Assembly (NCBI GenBank): GCA_029975965.1
Contig: JARKOV010000058.1
Span: 13,337 to 77,336 of the forward strand
DNA length: 64,000 bases
Direction: 5' to 3'
From: Anaerolinea sp.
GTDB lineage: Bacteria > Chloroflexota > Anaerolineae > Anaerolineales > Anaerolineaceae
Numbering within the stretch: the stretch's first letter is position 1; the number at the start of each line of letters is the position of its first letter. Made by a program: the position numbers and the translations under genes. Positions 25,299 through 32,485 of the stretch are shown in pieces. The notes beneath the pieces were generated by a model. That model worked only from the letters and a program-made list of their open reading frames with translations, searched no databases and was not told the DNA's origin.

Positions 25299-26069
25299 AT
25301 GACCCACCTCTCCGTCATCATCCCGGCTTACAACGAAGCCAAGGCCATCCAGGCGGGCAAGCTAACCCGCGTGCGCGACTGGCTGGCGCAGCAGGCATAC
25401 CCCTCCGAGCTGATCGTGGTGGACGACGGCAGCCAGGATGACACCGCCGCCCTGGCCGGATCGCTGGCAGACACCCTGCGCATCGAGCATGCCGGGAAAG
25501 CCGCGGCTATCGTCGCCGGTATTCAACATGCCAGAGGGGAGTACGTTCTCTTCACCGACATGGACCAGGCCACGCCGATCGGCGAGGCCCCCGCGCTGCT
25601 CGCCAGGCTGGGCAACGGCGCTGAGGTCGCCATTGGCAGCCGCGGCCTCTCCCGCCCTGGCGCGCCGCCGGCCCGTTACCTGCTCAGTTGGGGGCAGATG
25701 GCGCTGCGCACCCTCCTGTTGGGCGTCCGCCTGACCGATACACAGTGTGGTTTTAAAGCCTTTCGCCGTGACGCCGCCCTGGCTGTGCTCGAAAACTTGC
25801 GCCTGTACCATCCCCAGCGCCTGTCCGCCCTCCAGGGACCGAGCGTCACCAGCGGTTTCGACGTGGAATTTCTCTTCGTGGCGCATCGCCTGGGCTTTAC
25901 CATCCGCGAGGTGCCGGTGAGCTGGAATTACCAGGAGACTCGCCGGGTGAAAATCATCCGCGATATGGCGCGCGGGATCCGCGACCTGGCGCGCATCGCC
26001 TACGCCGACCTGCGCGGCCAGTATCCGAAGCGAAAGCCCGGTTTCACCCATCAAAACCAGTCTGATTGA
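25299..26069 (+). CDS. Family 2 glycosyltransferase (dolichyl/polyprenyl-phosphate glycosyltransferase-like)
   Basis: 256 residues. GT-A fold motifs: LSVIIPAYNEAKAI, LIVVDDGSQDDT, GKAAAIVAGIQHARGEYVLFTDMDQATPI (DxD-like metal site) and TDTQCGFKAFRR. The tail VSWNYQETRRVKIIRDMARGIRD matches DPM1/ALG5-type enzymes that load a sugar on a lipid phosphate carrier. No C-terminal membrane helices are present. A perfect TATAAT (25284-25289) ends nine bases before the ATG, leaving almost no leader. It has a strong terminator downstream and stands outside the zur operon. Confidence 0.85.
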   Translation: MTHLSVIIPAYNEAKAIQAGKLTRVRDWLAQQAYPSELIVVDDGSQDDTAALAGSLADTLRIEHAGKAAAIVAGIQHARGEYVLFTDMDQATPIGEAPALLARLGNGAEVAIGSRGLSRPGAPPARYLLSWGQMALRTLLLGVRLTDTQCGFKAFRRDAALAVLENLRLYHPQRLSALQGPSVTSGFDVEFLFVAHRLGFTIREVPVSWNYQETRRVKIIRDMARGIRDLARIAYADLRGQYPKRKPGFTHQNQSD

Positions 26070-26121
26070 CCACTAAGGAATTTGCGCGCCCACGGCGCCT
26101 GCCGTGCGCTTGCGCCAGGTA

Positions 26122-26162
26122 AAAGCCGGAGAGGACCATTGGTCGTCTCCGGCTTTTTTTCT
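26122..26162. terminator. Strong bidirectional terminator
   Basis: AAAAGCCGGAGAGGACC, ATT, GGTCGTCTCCGGCTTTT with one bulged base, flanked by A and T runs on either side; it serves the glycosyltransferase (+) and the PPOX gene (-). Confidence 0.9.
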
Positions 26163-26183
26163 GAATCTCCTGCGTGGAGCGGG

Positions 26184-26831
26184 CTAATCCCTGTGGTAGC
26201 CGGTAATGTAACCCGGCGCGGGCATGACCACGCCAGCGTCGGGCTGCGGCGCGCCGGGTCGCAGCGCCAGCGGCAGCAACCCTGCCCAAACCGGCAAATC
26301 GTAATCTTGCTCGTCGTCCTTGGGCGGCCCGCTGCGCACCTTGGCCGAGGCGCTTTCGATCTCGATCGCCACCACGCTGGTTGCGTCCAGCTCCTTGCGA
26401 TTGGGCAGCCGCGCCTCGGCCCAGCGACCCGGGCAAACGTGCTCGGTGATCACTTCCAGCGCGCGCAGCTTTTCCTCATCGCCTTCCACCAGCCGGCCCT
26501 GCCCAAAGATCATCGCTGAGCGGTAATTGATCGAGTGGTGGAACACTGCACGCGCCAGCACCAGTCCGTCGACCAGTGTGGCAGTCACGCACACTTCGCC
26601 GCCGGCCTGGATGTGCTTGAGCAGGCGGCTGGCTTTGGCTCCGTGCAGGTAAAGCGTGTTTCCCAGGCGCCCGTGCAAGGTGGGGATGACAAACGGCTGC
26701 CCGCCCTCCGCGATGCCCACGTGGCAGATCAGCGCCTCGTCGAGGATGGCGTAAAGGGTTTCCGGGTCGTATCGTCCGCGATCCGGGATGCGCCGCACGC
26801 GGTTGCGGGGAGTTTGAGGGTAGTCGGGCAT
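26184..26831 (-). CDS. Pyridoxamine 5'-phosphate oxidase-fold flavoprotein
   Basis: 215 residues of the PPOX-like split-barrel FMN-binding family. Visible motifs are DEALICHVGIAEGGQPFVIPTL, LYLHGAKASRLLKHI and VDGLVLARAVFHHSINYRSAMIFG, which together resemble the YwrO/Nim-type flavin-nucleotide-binding proteins in which a His contacts FMN. The C-terminus is Pro-rich. Members include nitroimidazole reductases and heme oxygenase-like enzymes; the true substrate is unknown. GGAGG lies nine bases before the ATG and TATAAT about 40 bases before it. Palindrome B copy 4 is 105 bp upstream. Confidence 0.82.
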   Translation of the reverse strand: MPDYPQTPRNRVRRIPDRGRYDPETLYAILDEALICHVGIAEGGQPFVIPTLHGRLGNTLYLHGAKASRLLKHIQAGGEVCVTATLVDGLVLARAVFHHSINYRSAMIFGQGRLVEGDEEKLRALEVITEHVCPGRWAEARLPNRKELDATSVVAIEIESASAKVRSGPPKDDEQDYDLPVWAGLLPLALRPGAPQPDAGVVMPAPGYITGYHRD

Positions 26832-26935
26832 GCAAGCCTCCAGAAGGGTATCGGTAAAGCCGAATTATACAGAGAAAAGGGCGGGTATCCAAGCCCGCCG
26901 CTCCGGTTCGTGTGTGTCTTTGTATTGTGTTTAAA

Positions 26936-26977
26936 TGATCTGTAAACTGTGGGCTTTGCCCCACAGTTTACAGATCA
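26936..26977. repeat. Intergenic palindrome B, copy 4
   Basis: Arms CTGTAAACTGTGGG (26940-26953) and CCCACAGTTTACAG (26960-26973) around CTTTGC, extended to TGATCTG/CAGATCA. The A-to-C change in the left arm is compensated by T-to-G in the right. The left flank TTGTGTTTAAA keeps the family outer motif. It sits 25 bp past the serine hydrolase stop and upstream of the PPOX gene. Confidence 0.88.
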
Positions 26978-27001
26978 TAAGCTGCGCGATCTGCCTTCGC
27001 G

Positions 27002-28057
27002 TCAATCCTGGCAGCCGGGCAGGAGGATCGTCTCGATCATCTGCACGATGCGGCTGTCGTCGCTGTCGGCGGTGGTGACCACGACCAGGTCCAGCGCCGG
27101 GACGACGTAAATGAGCTGCCCGAAGCGCCCGCGCGCGGCGTAGGCCCCCTCCTCCGGGTCGAGCCACCACTGGTAGCCGTACTCCCAATCGCCGCCGGTC
27201 GCGGTGTGCCGGGTTGTCGCGGCTTGCACCCAGGCCGGCGAGACGATTTGCCGTCCCTGCCAGCGGCCGCCTTGCAGGTAGAGATAGCCCAATTTGGCCA
27301 TATCGCGCGGGACGAGGTGCAACCCCCACCCGCCGATCGGGATGCCTTCGGCGTCGACGTCCCAGGCGTAGTTTTGAATGCCCAGGGGGGCAAAGAGGTT
27401 TTGCTCGGCAAACCTGCGCGCATTTCCACCGGCAACCTGCTGAAGGATGGCCGAAAGCACGTGCGAGCAGCCGGAGCAGTAGTTGAACTCCGTCCCCGGC
27501 GCGCCCGCCATGGGCAGATCCATCACGAAGCCGACCCAATCGTCGCTGAGGTACATCGCGCGGTAGGTCGGGTCACCCTCCTGCCAGTCCAGGCCGGAGG
27601 TCATGCTGAGCAGATGCTCGACCGTCATCGCGGTTTTTGCGGCATCGGCGTTCGCGAACTGCCGCCCGGCAAGCTCATCTACCACCCGCCGGTCGACTCC
27701 TTCCAGCAGGCCCTGGTCGATGGCGATCCCCACCAGCGTGGCGGTGAAGCTCTTGGTCACCGAGTACAGCTCGTGGCGAGTCTCCGCGGTGTACCCCGCA
27801 AAGTACGTTTCGCTAACCAGCGCGCCGTGGCGGATCACCAGCAAGCTGTGCAGGTTGAGGCGGAGCTCCTCCGCCGCTCGCACGGCGGCGGCGATGGCCT
27901 CCGGGTCGATGCCCTGTTCCTCGGGGGTCGAGATGGGCCACTCGAACGCGATTGCCTCGCCGGATGAAACCGGCTGTGCCGGAGCGACCGCTCCGGCGCA
28001 GCCGCAGAGCAGCGCCAGGGCAAACAGGCAAACGGTGAAGGATTGGAGACGACGCAT
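27002..28057 (-). CDS. Class C beta-lactamase-like serine hydrolase (lipoprotein)
   Basis: 351 residues. A short hydrophobic signal ending LALLCGC suggests lipid anchoring outside the membrane. The serine nucleophile and general base are in YSVTKSF (SxxK) and the Tyr motif is FNYCSGCS in place of YxN; the third motif is weakly represented by GRFGQLIYVVP. MTVEHLLSMTSGLDW is typical of the family. Members include esterases, D-aminopeptidases and penicillin-binding-protein relatives, so the substrate cannot be named. AGGTG precedes the ATG. The sulfatase stop lies 43 bp upstream, so they may be co-transcribed. Confidence 0.85.
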   Translation of the reverse strand: MRRLQSFTVCLFALALLCGCAGAVAPAQPVSSGEAIAFEWPISTPEEQGIDPEAIAAAVRAAEELRLNLHSLLVIRHGALVSETYFAGYTAETRHELYSVTKSFTATLVGIAIDQGLLEGVDRRVVDELAGRQFANADAAKTAMTVEHLLSMTSGLDWQEGDPTYRAMYLSDDWVGFVMDLPMAGAPGTEFNYCSGCSHVLSAILQQVAGGNARRFAEQNLFAPLGIQNYAWDVDAEGIPIGGWGLHLVPRDMAKLGYLYLQGGRWQGRQIVSPAWVQAATTRHTATGGDWEYGYQWWLDPEEGAYAARGRFGQLIYVVPALDLVVVTTADSDDSRIVQMIETILLPGCQD

Positions 28058-28100
28058 GGTCAACACCTGCTGGGGATGACCGAATGAAGGCCTGCGCCAA

Positions 28101-29588
28101 TTATACTTCCGCCCGGCGCCCGCCGTTCTCGTCGATGTACCACCAGTCGCCGGCGTAGGTGGGCGCACCCGCCCCCAACACCCCTGCCAGGCCGAGCTGC
28201 CCCTTGCCCGTGACGCCTTCGCGCGCGCCGTCCACGCGCGGATCGGCGTAGCGCGTGAACCATTCGTCCAGCTCACCCTTGAGCTGCGCGGTGACCGACT
28301 CGAAGCCAGCCTGCCCATAGCGGTTGCGCTCCTCGCCGGGGTCCTCGTCCAGGTCATACAGCTCGTGCGGTCCGTACGGGTAGCGATGCACGTACTTCCA
28401 GCGCCTCCCGCGGATCATGCGCACCGGCCCGTATTCGTCAAAGACGACCACGTGCTCGCGTCCGTGCAACGCCTCGCCGCGCAGCAGCGAGGCAAAACTG
28501 CGCCCGGGCAGGCGTGCCGCGAGCGGGTTTTCCAGCCCGAGGTGGTCGAGCAGGGTGGGCAGCAGATCGTACTGGCTGAGCAGGTCGGCGTTGGTCACGC
28601 CTTGCGGCACCCGCCCAGGCTGCGAGACGATCAGCGGCACCTTGACCGAGGTGTCGTACATATTCTGCGGAAAAGTCGCGTTGCCCTTGCCCCACAGGCC
28701 GTGGTGCCCCATATTCATGCCGTTGTCGCTGGCAAAGATCACCAGCGTATCCGCCAGGCGCCCGTGAGCCTGCAACCGTTCGAGCAGTTGCCCCACCCCA
28801 CGGTCGACCCCGCTGAGCGAGGCATAGTAACCGGTGAGCAGCTCGCGCCGCCGTTCGCCGGTTCCGCGCGGCGCGCTGTTGATCTGGTGAGGGTGGGCGG
28901 GCAGGTCCGGGATGGACTCGAACGGGCAGTCGCGGTACAGCTCGCGCAGCTCGGCGGGGTGCTGGGCGGCGTCCCAGGGGCTGTGCGGCGCAGTGTAATG
29001 CACCGAGAGGTAAAAGGGTTGGGGGTTGCCGGCCTGTTGATCGAGAAACTCGAGCGCGTGGGTGGTGATGGCGTCGGTCAGGTAGCCCGGCTCGCGGCGC
29101 AGCTCGCCATCGATGATCATCGGCGCGTTGAAGTACCCGCTCCCGCCAAAGGGCACCACCCGCCAATACGAAAAGCCCATCTGGGGGGTCAGGCTGTCGC
29201 CCAGGTGCCACTTGCCGCTCAAGCCGCAGGTGTACCCGGCCGCGGCGAGGAAATCGGTGTAGCCGCTCAACCCCTCCAGGTAGCGGATGGCGACCTCATC
29301 ACCGCCGAAATTGTCGTCGCCCAGCGCCCGGCACATCGCTTCGGGCAGGTTGCCGCGCTTGATCCAGTCGTGCACGCCGTGCTGGGACGGGATGCGCCCG
29401 GTCAGCAGTGAAGCGCGCGCCGGCGAGCAAACCGGCGATGCGCAGAAGAAATGGTCGAAGCGCATGCCGGTCGACGCGAGCCGGTCGAGGTGCGGGGTGT
29501 GGATCTCGCGGTTGCCCGCGCAGCCCAACGCCCACGCCCCCTGGTCGTCGGTGAGGATGAACAGGATATTGGGGCGGGTAGGAGACAT
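28101..29588 (-). CDS. Cys-type sulfatase (arylsulfatase family)
   Basis: 495 residues. The N-terminus PNILFILTDDQGAW carries the metal-binding Asp pair, and the formylglycine signature is Cys54 in PVCSPARASLLTGR. GKWHLGD and ASDNGMNMGHHGLWGKG supply further active-site residues. Conversion of Cys54 needs a formylglycine-generating enzyme, which is not in the window. No signal peptide is visible, so cytoplasmic action is likely. The ATG at 29588 is chosen because TACAAT lies six bases upstream; the frame stays open 14 codons higher. With GH4 and GH2 genes downstream in coordinate order, it suggests breakdown of sulfated glycans. Confidence 0.9.
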   Translation of the reverse strand: MSPTRPNILFILTDDQGAWALGCAGNREIHTPHLDRLASTGMRFDHFFCASPVCSPARASLLTGRIPSQHGVHDWIKRGNLPEAMCRALGDDNFGGDEVAIRYLEGLSGYTDFLAAAGYTCGLSGKWHLGDSLTPQMGFSYWRVVPFGGSGYFNAPMIIDGELRREPGYLTDAITTHALEFLDQQAGNPQPFYLSVHYTAPHSPWDAAQHPAELRELYRDCPFESIPDLPAHPHQINSAPRGTGERRRELLTGYYASLSGVDRGVGQLLERLQAHGRLADTLVIFASDNGMNMGHHGLWGKGNATFPQNMYDTSVKVPLIVSQPGRVPQGVTNADLLSQYDLLPTLLDHLGLENPLAARLPGRSFASLLRGEALHGREHVVVFDEYGPVRMIRGRRWKYVHRYPYGPHELYDLDEDPGEERNRYGQAGFESVTAQLKGELDEWFTRYADPRVDGAREGVTGKGQLGLAGVLGAGAPTYAGDWWYIDENGGRRAEV

Positions 29589-29676
29589 AGGTTTATTGTA
29601 TGCGAAAAGCGCCCCGTTTGATTTCCACAATCCTGGCTATCTGGCGGCGACGATCACTCGTCTCAAAAATAGACGA

Positions 29677-29721
29677 TCAGGGGTGTTTTGCAGTGGCACA
29701 CCCGCTGCAAAACACCCCTGA
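29677..29721. terminator. 17-bp perfect hairpin downstream of the GH4 gene
   Basis: TCAGGGGTGTTTTGCAG (29677-29693) and CTGCAAAACACCCCTGA (29705-29721), with an 11-base loop. It lies 22 bp after the GH4 stop, and on that strand a T-rich CGTCTATTTTTGAGACG hairpin follows, so termination is likely. Confidence 0.75.
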
Positions 29722-29742
29722 ATCTAGATTTTCAGATATCTT

Positions 29743-31053
29743 CTACTTAAACCACATCGGCAGGTAATCGCGGTGCGTGTCGAGGATCACGTCCATCATC
29801 TTCTCGGCCTCCGCCTCGGTGCGCACCGTCTCGCCGGCCACCAGCGCCTGGATCGCCAGCTTGCGGTCGGCCTTGAGCGCCGCCTCGACGGTCAGCTCTT
29901 GCGTGCCGAGGATGCGCAGCAAAATGGCGGTGATACCTGGCGGCAACGCGCCAAAGGTCAGCGGTTGGAAGCCGTCGCCGTTGATCAAGGTGGTCGCTTC
30001 GAGCACCGCGCCTTCCGGCAGGTTGGTGGCGGTGCCGTGGTTGGGCAGGTTGACCGTGCGCAGGATCTGGTCCTCGCCCAGCGCGGCGTTGAGCACATCG
30101 ATGAAGAGGTCCTCGTCCTTGAACATCTCTTTTTCAGAGGGGTTCTCCGCGCGCTTGATGATCGGCGCGCGCCCGTAAGCCTGGTCGGCCATCTCATCGT
30201 AGACCCGGTCGAAGGTCGCGGCGTACTGCTCGAAGTTGTGGAAGTCCATGCCGAAGGTCTTCCCGTAATAGGCGCCCTTGCCCTGCCAGCCGGGCACGAA
30301 CTCGCAGATGTGCCCGTCGCCCACGCAGGGGAAGGCGTCGAACATGCGGAAGAGCTCCCAGGTGTAGGGGTTGCCCAGAGCAGCGCCTTTCTCTTCCATC
30401 ACCTTGCGCACCTGCGGCCAGACGCTCTCGCCCTTGTACGACAGGTCGGTGATCCAGGTGAAGTGGTTGGCGCCGATCGCGCGGCAGGTCAGTTGGTCCC
30501 AGGGCATGCCGATCAGGTTGGCCAGGTAATGCTGGTAATACGTGACCCCATAGCACAGCCCGGCCACCTTCAGGCCGGTCGTCTTGGAAACCGCCCACAC
30601 GTTGACCGTCAGCGGGTTGGAGAAGTTGATGAAGAGCGCGTTGGGGCATAGCCGTTCGACGTCGCGGGCGACCTCCACCAGCACGGGGATCATGCGCAGC
30701 GCGCGCGAGACCCCGCCCGCGCCGTAGGTGTCACCGGTGGACTGGTAGATGTTGAACTGGCGGAAGACGGCCACGTCTTTTTCCCAGGCGCGCCGCCCAC
30801 CGACCCCGATCACCGAGACGACCGCGTCGGCGCCGGGCAGCACCTCGCAGCGATCGAGCGAGCCGCGCACCGTTACCGGCGCGTGGTAGGTATCCACTAG
30901 CCGCTTGGTGAGCAGCTCGGCGATTTCGAGCGCCTTGGGGTCGATATCCACCAGGCGAACCTCCCATTCACCCCCCTTGGTGATCAGGCTCTCGACGATC
31001 CCGCGGGTGAAATAGGTGCTGCCAACTCCCAGGATGACAATCGTCTTCTTCAT
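29743..31053 (-). CDS. Family 4 glycoside hydrolase (alpha-glucosidase/galacturonase-like)
   Basis: 436 residues. GH4 enzymes use NAD+ and a divalent metal in a redox-type hydrolysis. The Rossmann start is IVILGVGSTYFTRG; INFSNPLTVNVWAV, GLCYGVTYYQ (metal-binding Cys) and AIGANHFTW (metal-binding His) are the family's substrate and metal motifs. The sequence resembles the alpha-glucosidase/alpha-galacturonidase subgroup more than 6-phospho-beta-glucosidases. Cytoplasmic. AGGAGA precedes the ATG. It has its own promoter (31135-31162) and a leader holding palindrome B copy 5 farther upstream. Confidence 0.9.
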   Translation of the reverse strand: MKKTIVILGVGSTYFTRGIVESLITKGGEWEVRLVDIDPKALEIAELLTKRLVDTYHAPVTVRGSLDRCEVLPGADAVVSVIGVGGRRAWEKDVAVFRQFNIYQSTGDTYGAGGVSRALRMIPVLVEVARDVERLCPNALFINFSNPLTVNVWAVSKTTGLKVAGLCYGVTYYQHYLANLIGMPWDQLTCRAIGANHFTWITDLSYKGESVWPQVRKVMEEKGAALGNPYTWELFRMFDAFPCVGDGHICEFVPGWQGKGAYYGKTFGMDFHNFEQYAATFDRVYDEMADQAYGRAPIIKRAENPSEKEMFKDEDLFIDVLNAALGEDQILRTVNLPNHGTATNLPEGAVLEATTLINGDGFQPLTFGALPPGITAILLRILGTQELTVEAALKADRKLAIQALVAGETVRTEAEAEKMMDVILDTHRDYLPMWFK

Positions 31054-31134
31054 GGTTGGATCTCCTTGTGATGGTTTAGCTCCACGGCAGGTTGACTGCC
31101 GGTTTGGATTGAAAAAGGGGCATGGGTTGACCCC

Positions 31135-31162
31135 ATTATACTACAATCTGTTTGTTTGTGAA
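31135..31162 (-). promoter_or_regulatory. Promoter of the GH4 gene
   Basis: On the minus strand TTCACA (31157-31162), 16 bp, TATAAT (31135-31140). Just downstream, GGGTCAACCC is a small dyad that could be an operator. The rest of the 367-bp gap to the LLM gene holds palindrome B copy 5 and the half element A. Confidence 0.65.
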
Positions 31163-31246
31163 CATTGAATGATTATTTATGAGCATAAATCCCGCGGGCG
31201 ATTTCATTTCCGCACCCCAGGCGCCTTCTGCGCCTGTGTTTCAATA

Positions 31247-31286
31247 TTCCTGTCAAATGTGGGTTGTGCCCCACATTTGACAGGAA
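31247..31286. repeat. Intergenic palindrome B, copy 5
   Basis: Arms CTGTCAAATGTGGG (31250-31263) and CCCACATTTGACAG (31270-31283), extended by TTC/GAA. The A-to-C change on the left is matched by T-to-G on the right. Flanked by TGTGTTTCAAT on one side and ACATTACACAATC on the other, the family's outer pair. Confidence 0.88.
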
Positions 31287-31303
31287 ATACATTACACAAT
31301 CGT

Positions 31304-31315
31304 GACTACTCAGCC
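31304..31315 (-). repeat. Half of leader hairpin element A
   Basis: GACTACTCAGCC is the reverse complement of the 3' half of element A (GGCTGAGTAGT). It stands next to palindrome B in the same order and relative orientation as at 3921-4039. CAAATTCGGG upstream on that strand also matches the middle of copy 2. The 5' half is missing. Confidence 0.55.
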
Positions 31316-31420
31316 AGAGGTGCAAGAGACCCGAATTTGAGGGCTTGTCTGAAAAGCATTCTTGGTGCCTTGGAGACTTTGGGGTTGATTTCTTCTTCTC
31401 CGGCACGGCGCGAAACGCTT

Positions 31421-32290
31421 CTACTTCCCGATCGCCTCCCCCGCAAAGCGGCGCAGGGCAGCCAGGTGCTCGGCAGGGGTGGCGAACCCGCAGCCGGTGG
31501 TGAGCAGCGAGATGTGGGTTGCCCCCACCGACCGCCAGCCATCCAGCAGCTCGCGCCAAACGGCGGGGTCGCCTTTGCCGTAGGGCACGCGCGCCTCGAA
31601 GCCAAAGCCGGCGCGCGAGCGGCCGTATTCAGCGAGCTGGCGGTCGAGCAGCGCCAGGCCGGGGCCGGCTTGCGCTGCGCTGGCGTAGAGCGGCATCCAG
31701 CCGTCGCCCAGCAGCGCCGCCCGGCGGATGGCCGGCTCGGACTGCCCGCCGATCCAGATTGGGATGGGCTGCTGCAGCGGGAGCGGGTTGATCCCGGCGT
31801 CGGGGATGATGTGCTCATCGCTCTTGTGATTGACCAGCGGGCGCGTCCACAGCTCGCGCAGCAGGCGGATTTGCTCGTCCACGCGCCGCCCGCGGGTGTG
31901 GAAGCGCGCGCCCAGCGAGATGTACTCGATCACATTCCAGCCCACGCCGACCCCCAGGCGCAGCCGCCCGCCGCTCAAAAGGTCCAGCCCGGCGGCCTGT
32001 TTGGCGACCAGCACGGACTGGCGTTGGGGCAGCAGCAGCACGCAGGTTTCGAACTCGATGCGCTGGGTGACGGCGGCCATGAAGCTGAACAGCACGAACG
32101 GCTCGTGGAAGGGGGTGCGGTAAGTGACCCAGCCGTCCCACCCGCCGGGGCGATCGGGGTTGGGCCCGATGACGTGATCGTCGGCGCCGATGTGGCTGTA
32201 GCCGAGCGCTTCGGCGGCCTGGGCGTATTCACGGATCGCCCCAGGATCGCTGCCAAACTCGAATTGTGGATAGATCACGCCGATGCGCAT
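31421..32290 (-). CDS. LLM-class (luciferase-like) F420-dependent oxidoreductase
   Basis: 289 residues, TIM-barrel luciferase-like monooxygenase family. RIGVIYPQFEFGSDPGAIREYAQAAEALGY is the typical first strand and helix; IGADDHVIGP, VLLLPQRQSVLVAKQAAGLDLLSGGRLRLGVGVGW and PIWIGGQSEPAIRRAALLGDGW are the conserved blocks. Most such proteins in Actinobacteria and Chloroflexi use coenzyme F420 rather than FMN. The substrate is unknown. GAGGAGGAAC precedes the ATG. Palindrome B copy 6 lies 36 bp upstream. Confidence 0.88.
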   Translation of the reverse strand: MRIGVIYPQFEFGSDPGAIREYAQAAEALGYSHIGADDHVIGPNPDRPGGWDGWVTYRTPFHEPFVLFSFMAAVTQRIEFETCVLLLPQRQSVLVAKQAAGLDLLSGGRLRLGVGVGWNVIEYISLGARFHTRGRRVDEQIRLLRELWTRPLVNHKSDEHIIPDAGINPLPLQQPIPIWIGGQSEPAIRRAALLGDGWMPLYASAAQAGPGLALLDRQLAEYGRSRAGFGFEARVPYGKGDPAVWRELLDGWRSVGATHISLLTTGCGFATPAEHLAALRRFAGEAIGK

Positions 32291-32325
32291 GCTGTTCCTC
32301 CTCGGTCAGATTGGTTTTTTTTTCA

Positions 32326-32371
32326 ACATTTCTGTACCATGTGGGCTTTGCCCCACATGGTACAGAAATGT
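32326..32371. repeat. Intergenic palindrome B, copy 6
   Basis: Arms CTGTACCATGTGGG (32332-32345) and CCCACATGGTACAG (32352-32365) around CTTTGC, extended by ACATTT/AAATGT. Two adjacent changes in the left arm (AA to CC) are both compensated in the right (TT to GG). Confidence 0.88.
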
Positions 32372-32485
32372 AATTTCTCAACCAAAATGGGGTGGTTCAC
32401 GCCTTTGGGACACACGCATCAGTGCGTTTGTGAGGGTGCTCTAAGGAGTGCGAACCGCCCCGACGAACAACCGCTGCCTGGGAAG

